Shown here: piece by piece, positions 31,932-37,829 of the stretch
Position numbering within the stretch: position 1 is the first letter of the stretch
How the letters are laid out: every line of letters begins with the position of its first letter
NCBI GenBank assembly: GCA_027069135.1
Contig: JALXFE010000547.1
Coordinates: 1 to 37,829 of the forward strand
Direction: 5' to 3'
From: Thermoanaerobaculia bacterium
GTDB taxonomy: Bacteria; Acidobacteriota; Thermoanaerobaculia; Multivoradales; JAHZIX01
Length of the DNA: 37,829 bases
Translations under genes and position numbers: made by a program
Notes under the pieces: model-generated
The model's input: the letters and a program-made list of their open reading frames with translations, nothing else
Told to the model about the DNA's origin: nothing
Database searches by the model: none

Positions 31932-32248
31932 CGACCTGCGAAGGCCTCTCGCGCGGTCCGTTCCATCCTGGACCGGTGGATGAGATCGTCATGAACCATC
32001 CTCGAGACGGCTCCGTCGGCATCTAAATTGCATTTACAGTAGATCGGATCGAGGGGCTGCGGTCGCGGCCCGGTCTCGGTCCTCATTACCGGCCTATTGG
32101 GAGCATGAGATTCTTCGCGGTAGACTGCCGGCGGATAATTCTCCTGGTGCAGGCAGATTCAGCCCGTCCAGGTACCCTTCGAAGCCCATCTGTGATCGAG
32201 CTCAACGAAATCCGGAATCGGCGCCGGAGGAGGTAGAAAGGAAGAGAG
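31932..32248. other. Intergenic region before the TPR protein gene
   Basis: No gene was supported in these 317 bases. A short inverted pair CATCC/GGATG lies near 31968-31982, and an A+T-rich patch (CTAAATTGCATTTACAG, near 32025-32040) is the best place for a promoter of the next gene. No firm -35/-10 pair could be assigned. An AGGAGG and AAAGGAAGAGAG ribosome-site region lies immediately before the ATG at 32249. Confidence 0.35.
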
Positions 32249-33535
32249 ATGACTTTGAGAATGAATTTAGGGAGACGGAGTCTCAGACATCGGGTTTTGG
32301 TATTGACGGCTGCCTTCTTGGCATGGTCTTCGGCGGCGGTTTGGGCGGCCGGAGGAGGGCGCATGATCGGCACGGTGGTGGATGGAGACGGCAACCCTGT
32401 GGCCGGAGTCACAGTGATCATCACGTCGCCGGATTTGGGCAGCTTTTATGAAACCAAGACCACCAAGAAGAACGGCACGTTCGCGGTGGGTTTTTCGGAT
32501 GCCTACCTGGCCTATCTCTACAAGTTCGAGAAGGATGGGTATCAGGAGCGCTCCGTGGAATTCAAGGCGGCTCGCTCCGGAATAACCCGCAACGAGTTCA
32601 CGATCTACGCCGGGGCACCGCAAGATGCCGGGGATGCAGTGACTGCGGTGGACTCAGCCTCCAACGAGGCGATTCTGGCTTTTAACGAAGCATTGGCAGC
32701 CTTCAACGAAGACGACCTGGACACCGCCGCCATGAAGCTTCAGGAGACCCTGGTCGCGGACGCTGAGATTCACCAAGCCCATCTTCTTCTCTCGGAGGTG
32801 TACGCCAAGCAGGGGAAATACCAAGAAGCGGCGACCTCGGCTGAAGCCGCCCTGGTCTTGGTTCCTCAGAGCAACGACGGTCTTCGCCTACGCTACCAGG
32901 CGTACCGGAGTCTCGGAAATAAGGATAAGGCGGAAGAAGCTTTCGAGGCTTTCAAGGCCGCCGGTGAAGCTGCGGAGGAAGCCAAGCGGGTCTACAACGA
33001 GGGTATCGCCTTCGACAAGGCCGGCGATGGTGAGGCCGCCTTCGAGAAGTTCCTTCAGGCCGCCGAGATGGATCCGAACATGAAGCTCGCTCAGACCGCC
33101 ATCATGGCGATGGCCTTCAAGACCGAGCGTTACGCAGAGGCAGCCAAGGCCGCGGAGCAGCTCATCATCAACAATCCGGCGGATCCACAGGCTTTGCGGG
33201 TCCGTTACGACTCCTACGTGAAGCTGGAGGACAAGGAGAACCGTCTGGACGCCCTGCTCGGTCTGGCGAAGGTAGATCCGGAATTTGCGGTAGGAACTCT
33301 CCTCAACGAGGCGGCGGCGATCTTCAATGCCGGGGATTACAAGACCTCGAAGCCCATGTTCGAGAGGATTCTCAGCGTCGATGACTCCCAGCCGAAGGTC
33401 TACTATTTCCTCGGTCTGATCGCCGTCAACGAGGGGGACAACGCCGCAGCGAAACAGCACCTCTCGAAGTTCGTGGAATTGGATCCGGAAGACCCGGACG
33501 CCGGATCCGCCAAGGAGATGATCGGCTACCTCTGA
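32249..33535 (+). CDS. Secreted TPR-repeat protein with carboxypeptidase-regulatory-like domain
   Basis: The product has 428 residues. Residues 1 to about 34 are a Sec signal ending in AVWAAG. A beta-sandwich of the carboxypeptidase-regulatory-like family follows (about 36-115: MIGTVVDGDGNPVAGVTVIIT, then KKNGTFAVGF), then tetratricopeptide repeats to the end (for example AHLLLSEVYAKQGKYQEAATSAEAAL and YYFLGLIAVNEGDNAAAKQHL). TPR arrays bind other proteins, so this is likely a periplasmic scaffold. Its partner is unknown. It is convergent with the 1114-residue lipoprotein gene, separated by a strong palindrome (33554-33571). Confidence 0.85.
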   Translation: MTLRMNLGRRSLRHRVLVLTAAFLAWSSAAVWAAGGGRMIGTVVDGDGNPVAGVTVIITSPDLGSFYETKTTKKNGTFAVGFSDAYLAYLYKFEKDGYQERSVEFKAARSGITRNEFTIYAGAPQDAGDAVTAVDSASNEAILAFNEALAAFNEDDLDTAAMKLQETLVADAEIHQAHLLLSEVYAKQGKYQEAATSAEAALVLVPQSNDGLRLRYQAYRSLGNKDKAEEAFEAFKAAGEAAEEAKRVYNEGIAFDKAGDGEAAFEKFLQAAEMDPNMKLAQTAIMAMAFKTERYAEAAKAAEQLIINNPADPQALRVRYDSYVKLEDKENRLDALLGLAKVDPEFAVGTLLNEAAAIFNAGDYKTSKPMFERILSVDDSQPKVYYFLGLIAVNEGDNAAAKQHLSKFVELDPEDPDAGSAKEMIGYL

Positions 33536-33553
33536 TCCCTATCCCCCCCGGGC

Positions 33554-33571
33554 GAACGGGACGTCCCGTTC
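33554..33571. terminator. Perfect 18-base palindrome between convergent genes
   Basis: GAACGGGACGTCCCGTTC is a perfect palindrome; as RNA it folds into a 7-base stem with an ACGT loop on either strand, and flanking GGGC/GCTC bases can lengthen the stem past a small bulge. It lies between two convergent genes and is well placed as a bidirectional terminator. Confidence 0.6.
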
Positions 33572-33595
33572 TCGCTCGGCCCGCCGCCTCGGGAC

Positions 33596-36500
33596 TCAAG
33601 GTCCCACGGACGCTTCGAGGCGGCGGGTGAGCCACTCTCTGCGATATTCCTCAAAATCCTCCGGCGGAGTCTCGTCGGCCCGGTAGGGGTAGCCGCTCAT
33701 GGCCCGGAAGGGCAGCGGCTCCACCTGCTCAGCCGCGTAGGTGTTGCGGTCGGCGTCCTTATCCCAGCCATGGCTCTCGAGGAAGACTGTCCGTTTGAAG
33801 CCCGGTGCGATGGCCGGGAGGCTCGTGGCATCGAAGTGCAGCTCGATCTCATCCCCCGGAGCCAGGACGACGCTGTGGTCATCAGCTGCCGCGAGCAAAG
33901 GGCCCACATCGCCGAAGCGGGTATAGGCGCCGGGGAAGGGCAGCCAGGGGGACTCCGTCTTCTGGGAAGCGTAGAGAAACACGTGAGGTCCGTTGGGGGT
34001 GCTTCTTCGGACCTCTGAGAAGCCCCGGAATCGTAGATCGGCTCGGGTCGGTTGGAGGCGGGCGATCACCCGAGGCTCTTCGTCCGCGGGCTCCACGGTC
34101 CAGGCGACGCGGTCCCAGGAAAGCCATTGGGTCGTGACGATGCGCAGCCGGTGGGTACCCGTCGGCAACGGCGGCGTGTCGATGACCATCGTCTTGGTCT
34201 TGCCCGCCGGAAAGGCCATGATGGGTAGGAGAACCTCCCATCCTCGGGCCGTTTCCATCTCGAGGCGGGGGGGCGTCCAGGCAAGATCGGTTCTTTGGTC
34301 CAAGGCGAGATTCAGGCTGGCATCCGCCGGGAAGATCCAGCCGTCGAGGTGGAGGCGCAGAGCTTTTCCGGGGGCTTCACCGAGGTCGAAAGTAAACGTC
34401 CAGGGCTTTTCGGCGACGCCTTGGTAGGGGCTTCGGCGGTAGCCGTCGGCGTAGATATCGTCCCGGTTCTGTACTCTTTGGGTGACATCTCGCCCGGCGG
34501 CATCCCAGGCTCTGGCCACCGGGCGGACCTGGCGGCTGCCGAGAACTCGGTCCTCGATCTGACGGCCGAGCTCGATGCGCAAGCTGCTGGCGACCTCTAC
34601 GGCTTCCGGATGATCGACGACCCACAGGCGGACGAAGTCGAAGAAAGCGGCTTCCCAGAGCTCCTCTGTGATGCGCAGGTCGAATCGTCCGTCCCGTGGC
34701 ACCGCGCCGTCCACCCGGACCAATTCCTGCGGGTCGGCTCCCGCCCAGACCCCGGCAGCGACGGGCATTCCCAACGGGGCACCCCAGAGAAGGTCGGTGA
34801 CGAAGGCCATCTTCTCGCCGTCCCAGACGTAGAGGAAGGGGCAACTCCCTTTGAGGACCTGCTCTTCCACGATGAGCTGCCGGCCTTTGACCTGAAGCCG
34901 ATTCTGGGGCACGCCGTTGGTCCACACCACCCGAAGAATCTCAGCATGATCCGACGTACCTAGGCCGATCGTGTGGAGATCAGTGCCGGCTTCGAAGAAT
35001 TGGTAGGCGTCCCCGGAGAAGACTTCGAGAGTGGCTCCCAGCCCTAGGAGGTTGTTCTTGGAGTTGCCTTGATCCAGTCCCCGCAACCGAAGGGCCAGCC
35101 AGCTATTCTTCGTCGCAGTCGTATTCGTGAGTTGATAGAGCCCCTTTGCCCCGGTCGCCAGGAGGTCCAGGTCGCCGTCCTGGTCGGCGTCGAAAACGGC
35201 CACATCCAACGCACCCTCGAGAGCGTCCGGGAGGGGGTGCGGCAATAGGGTGCCGTCCTCCTGCTGGTGGAGGAGGACGATGGTGTCGGGGCCCGCGGCC
35301 AGGAGGTCCAGACGGCCGTCGAGATCCGCGTCGAAGGCTAGAACCGTCTCAAAGTTACCCGTCGCCAGAGGTTCCGACGCACCTTCGAGGGTGGGGCCGA
35401 GGTTCCTCCAGAGATGAAGTCCGTCTCCGGCGCTCACCAAATCCGGCCGACCATCCCGGTCGAGGTCCACCGAGAGGAGGGCGCGAGCCGGCGCAGCGGT
35501 CTTCAGGCCCGCTTCCTCGGTAGCGTCTTCAAAGACCCCTTGTCGGAGGTTGCGCAGGAATTGCAGCCCGGAGCTACTAGCGACGATGAGATCCAGGTCT
35601 CCGTCCCGGTCGAGGTCGGTGGCGATCAGGTCCTGAACGGGATGCGACGCGGCGGCCGAGAGGCTCTTTTTTCCCACTGCTTGGAGGGGGCCCTGGAGGT
35701 TGTTTCGAAGGAGCTCAAGACCTTGTTCTCCGCCGAGGGCCAGGTCCAGGTCCCCTTCGATATCGAAGTCGAAATGGGCCGCGGCAGACCCTCCGAAGCC
35801 TTCGAGGCCAAGCTGGGCTGTCGCCTCCGTGAGGGCGCCCAGGCCGTCACCTCGCCAGTAGTGGAGAACCTCGGGGCCCAAGGCCAGCAGATCCAGGAGG
35901 CCGTCGTTGTCTAAGTCCGAGATCGATAGATCTGCGATTTCCGCGGAGAGGGGAAGCTGCAGAACCTCATCGCTGCCGGAGAGGCGCAAGACGAGGTGTG
36001 GCTCTTTCGCCGAAGTTCCATGAACGATGTCTTGGCGTCCGTCGCCATTGAAGTCTCCGACCGCGAGGCAGCATCCCGGGGTCTCGGAAAGCCGTTTCGC
36101 TGTGAAGCTCAGCTGCGCCGTTGGGCCGAAGTCCGCCGCCGTCGGCTCAGCGGCAAAGCGAGGGATGGGAACGCCCTGGATACCGGTGAGAAGCTCCCGC
36201 AGGCTCTCGCGGTACATCGCAGTGACCTTGAGCACGTTTTCAAGCCGTAGAACGGCGATGCGGGCCGCGCCCAAATCATCGCCCTCCAAAGTTCCGAGGG
36301 CCGTCTCCATGGCTCGCTCCGAAGCACCGGGAGCCTGCCAGAGCAATTCCCGGACCCGCAACAAGGCCGTCGATGCCTCGGATCGATCCCCGTCGGCGAT
36401 CCCTTGCTTGGCTTGGGCCAGGAGCACGACGACGTTTTCCGGCCGCAGCCGGGCGAGCCGTCGGGCCGTATCGGCGGCTGCCGAGGCAGCCTCATCACCT

Positions 36501-36940
36501 TCCATGGTCGTCGCTTGGCGGTAGAGAGCATAGAGCGCTTCCAAATCTTCCGGTCGATCCTCGACCGCCCCTCGGTAGGCTGCCAGAGCCGTCTCCGGCT
36601 TGCCGCTCCACTGCAGGATATCGCCGCGGATGGCCAGCAAGTCTCCCCGTTTCGGAGCCTTCCCGAGGGCGCGATCAATGGCCGCAAGAGCCTCTTCGCT
36701 CTTCTGCTGCCGGAGTAGAGCGACGGCCAGGTTGGCCTGCGGCAGCGGATCTTCCGTGACCAACTCCGAGAGCTTCCGGTAGGTCGCTTCCGCCGCCTCC
36801 GGATCCTCATTCTCCAATTGGGCGAGGGCCTGGTTCTTGAGGGCGATAGCTTCAGAGGAGAGCTTCTCTTGAGGACCTGGGCAGGCCGAAAGGGTGAGAA
36901 GGAGGGCGAGGCAACCAAGACCGACGGTATAGCGCTTCAT
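33596..36940 (-). CDS. Large lipoprotein: TPR, FG-GAP/VCBS repeats and UnbV domain
   Basis: The product has 1114 residues. The start at 36940 gives a lipoprotein signal with the LSAC lipobox (LALLLTLSACPGP); a longer frame from 37108 lacks this and overlaps the polA start. Residues about 20-230 are TPR-like helices. Then follow at least seven Ca-binding-type repeats D-x-(D/N)-x-(D/E)-G-x-x-D (for example DFNGDGRQD, DLDNDGLLD, DLDRDGDLD, DADQDGDLD) of an FG-GAP/VCBS propeller (about 300-620). Next is an ASPIC/UnbV-like part (NSWLALRLRGLDQG, then GLGATLEV), and a long beta-rich C-terminus with CPFLYVWDGEKMAFVTDLL. It should be a periplasmic or surface lipoprotein; function unknown. It is divergent from polA with 91 bases between. 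Confidence 0.85.
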   Translation of the reverse strand: MKRYTVGLGCLALLLTLSACPGPQEKLSSEAIALKNQALAQLENEDPEAAEATYRKLSELVTEDPLPQANLAVALLRQQKSEEALAAIDRALGKAPKRGDLLAIRGDILQWSGKPETALAAYRGAVEDRPEDLEALYALYRQATTMEGDEAASAAADTARRLARLRPENVVVLLAQAKQGIADGDRSEASTALLRVRELLWQAPGASERAMETALGTLEGDDLGAARIAVLRLENVLKVTAMYRESLRELLTGIQGVPIPRFAAEPTAADFGPTAQLSFTAKRLSETPGCCLAVGDFNGDGRQDIVHGTSAKEPHLVLRLSGSDEVLQLPLSAEIADLSISDLDNDGLLDLLALGPEVLHYWRGDGLGALTEATAQLGLEGFGGSAAAHFDFDIEGDLDLALGGEQGLELLRNNLQGPLQAVGKKSLSAAASHPVQDLIATDLDRDGDLDLIVASSSGLQFLRNLRQGVFEDATEEAGLKTAAPARALLSVDLDRDGRPDLVSAGDGLHLWRNLGPTLEGASEPLATGNFETVLAFDADLDGRLDLLAAGPDTIVLLHQQEDGTLLPHPLPDALEGALDVAVFDADQDGDLDLLATGAKGLYQLTNTTATKNSWLALRLRGLDQGNSKNNLLGLGATLEVFSGDAYQFFEAGTDLHTIGLGTSDHAEILRVVWTNGVPQNRLQVKGRQLIVEEQVLKGSCPFLYVWDGEKMAFVTDLLWGAPLGMPVAAGVWAGADPQELVRVDGAVPRDGRFDLRITEELWEAAFFDFVRLWVVDHPEAVEVASSLRIELGRQIEDRVLGSRQVRPVARAWDAAGRDVTQRVQNRDDIYADGYRRSPYQGVAEKPWTFTFDLGEAPGKALRLHLDGWIFPADASLNLALDQRTDLAWTPPRLEMETARGWEVLLPIMAFPAGKTKTMVIDTPPLPTGTHRLRIVTTQWLSWDRVAWTVEPADEEPRVIARLQPTRADLRFRGFSEVRRSTPNGPHVFLYASQKTESPWLPFPGAYTRFGDVGPLLAAADDHSVVLAPGDEIELHFDATSLPAIAPGFKRTVFLESHGWDKDADRNTYAAEQVEPLPFRAMSGYPYRADETPPEDFEEYRREWLTRRLEASVGP

Positions 36941-37031
36941 AGGCAGGGATTCTACTCGGGGTGAAGAACCACCGGGAGGAGCTTGGAAATTTGCTGAGAG
37001 AGGACCCGCTGCGGCGGTACAATCGCTCACC
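36941..37031. promoter_or_regulatory. Divergent promoter region of the lipoprotein and polA
   Basis: These 91 bases must carry promoters in both directions. No convincing -35/-10 hexamers were seen. A GGAGGAG element (36973-36979) lies far from the polA ATG and is not its ribosome site. Confidence 0.3.
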
Positions 37032-37829
37032 ATGCCCGACAATGCAAAACCGACCGACCCCCAAGCTAGCCTCGTTGCGGATCCGGGGCCCAAGCGGCTC
37101 TTCCTCATCGACGGCTACTCCAATATTTTTCGAGCTTTCTACGCCATCCGCCATCTTTCCAACTCGAAGGGGGAACCGACGAATGCGGTGTTCGGGTTCC
37201 TTCAAATCCTGCGCAAGCTCCTGCGGGACGAGGAACCGGAGCTTATCGGCGTTGCTCTCGACGTTTCCCGCAAGACTGTGCGTTCGGAGAAATTCCCGGA
37301 ATATAAGGCCAATCGGGCCCCGATGCCGGAGGATCTCCGCCCGCAGATTCCCTGGATCCGAAAGGTCCTCGAGGCCTACCGAATTCCGATTCTGGAGTTG
37401 CCTTCCTACGAGGCGGATGACGTTCTGGGCACTCTCGCCGACAAGGCAGAGGCGGCGGGATACGTGGTGACGTTGGTTTCGGCGGACAAAGATCTCTTCC
37501 AGCTCGTCACCGACAAAGTCTCGATGTACCACACGTCCCGGGACAAGCTCTACACACCGGCCCTGGTGGAAGAGGACTTCGGGGTCACCCCTTCCCAAGT
37601 ACCGGATGTGCTGGCCCTCATGGGGGATTCGAGCGACAACATCCCAGGGGTCGCCGGGATCGGGGAGAAGGGCGCCAAGACTCTGATCCGGGAGTACGGC
37701 GACCTGGAGAATCTGCTGGAGCACGCGGGGGAGCTCAAGCGTAAGGCCTACCGGGAAGGCTTGGTCGAGCATCGCCAGATGGCGGAGCTTTCCAAGGATT
37801 TGGCCACGATTCATCGGGATATCGACGTT
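37032..37829 (+). CDS. polA: DNA polymerase I, N-terminal part (5'-3' exonuclease domain), 3' end outside window
   Basis: The frame has 266 codons from ATG at 37032 to the window edge. After a 20-residue unstructured start, the 5'-3' exonuclease (FEN) domain is clear: FLIDGYSNIFRAFYAI, EKFPEYKANRAPMPEDLR, YEADDVLGTLA, SADKDLFQLV, and the helix-hairpin-helix part ALMGDSSDNIPGVAGIGEKG. The conserved acidic residues for the metal ions are in place (ID near 25, EADD, DKD, GDSSDN). The later 3'-5' exonuclease and polymerase domains lie beyond the window. Its role would be Okazaki fragment processing and repair. Confidence 0.93.
   Translation, partial: MPDNAKPTDPQASLVADPGPKRLFLIDGYSNIFRAFYAIRHLSNSKGEPTNAVFGFLQILRKLLRDEEPELIGVALDVSRKTVRSEKFPEYKANRAPMPEDLRPQIPWIRKVLEAYRIPILELPSYEADDVLGTLADKAEAAGYVVTLVSADKDLFQLVTDKVSMYHTSRDKLYTPALVEEDFGVTPSQVPDVLALMGDSSDNIPGVAGIGEKGAKTLIREYGDLENLLEHAGELKRKAYREGLVEHRQMAELSKDLATIHRDIDV

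Noticed and set aside
1-37829. CRISPR arrays, tRNA or rRNA genes, insertion sequences and phage attachment sites
   Set aside because: Reading both strands showed no regularly spaced repeats, cloverleaf-like segments with CCA ends, transposase motifs or terminal inverted repeats with target duplications.

Overview
The window comes from a high-GC Gram-negative bacterium. Evidence for an outer membrane includes an alginate-export type porin, several predicted lipoproteins, and secreted proteins with Sec signals. The mix of an FG-GAP/UnbV lipoprotein, a TPR protein with a carboxypeptidase-regulatory-like domain, a secreted protein ending in a DGFESGD...W tail, and a pinensin-like lanthipeptide leader suggests Acidobacteriota, perhaps Thermoanaerobaculia-like. 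That placement is inference, because there is no rRNA gene or other taxonomic marker apart from the start of polA at the right edge. No tRNA, rRNA, CRISPR array or complete insertion sequence was seen.

Layout. Positions 1-1527 hold a secreted protein that runs off the left edge, a palindrome-rich divergent intergenic region, and a stand-alone DUF3347 lipoprotein. Positions 1595-6308 (minus strand) hold a porin and a respiratory operon: Rieske protein, a one-piece cytochrome b with b6-type haem spacing, and an octahaem HAO-like cytochrome c in the place where cytochrome c1 would be expected. Positions 6521-8361 hold an orphan NarL-type response regulator, divergent from a tandem universal stress protein.

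Positions 8708-18167 (plus strand) are the main attraction: a compact class I lanthipeptide (RiPP) cluster. It holds a LanB glutamylation-domain protein, a separate LanB elimination-domain protein, a 107-residue precursor with 17 Cys, a LanC cyclase with an extra C-terminal region, an ABC exporter, a very short membrane-anchored HlyD-like protein, and a cytosolic subtilisin-like protease. Most gene junctions overlap by 4 bases, so the set looks translationally coupled. The precursor core contains a run of seven (S/T)-C-x-x units, which would give an unusually dense ring pattern. Just downstream are a secreted Asp-box (BNR) protein, a secreted protein whose only cysteines are ten in its tail, and an N-terminally truncated HTH remnant.

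Positions 21087-25973 hold a methyltransferase with a lipoprotein signal, a CsoR copper sensor with a readable operator/promoter, a CopA-like Cu(I) P-type ATPase, and a YbdK-type glutamate-cysteine ligase-like enzyme. These fit copper and thiol stress handling, as may the DUF3347 lipoprotein at the left. Positions 26088-37829 are mostly housekeeping or envelope genes: a membrane-anchored beta-helical protein, an M1 peptidase/membrane protein pair, an ArsR regulator, a UPF0173 metallo-hydrolase, a TPR protein, a 1114-residue FG-GAP/UnbV lipoprotein, and the 5' end of polA.
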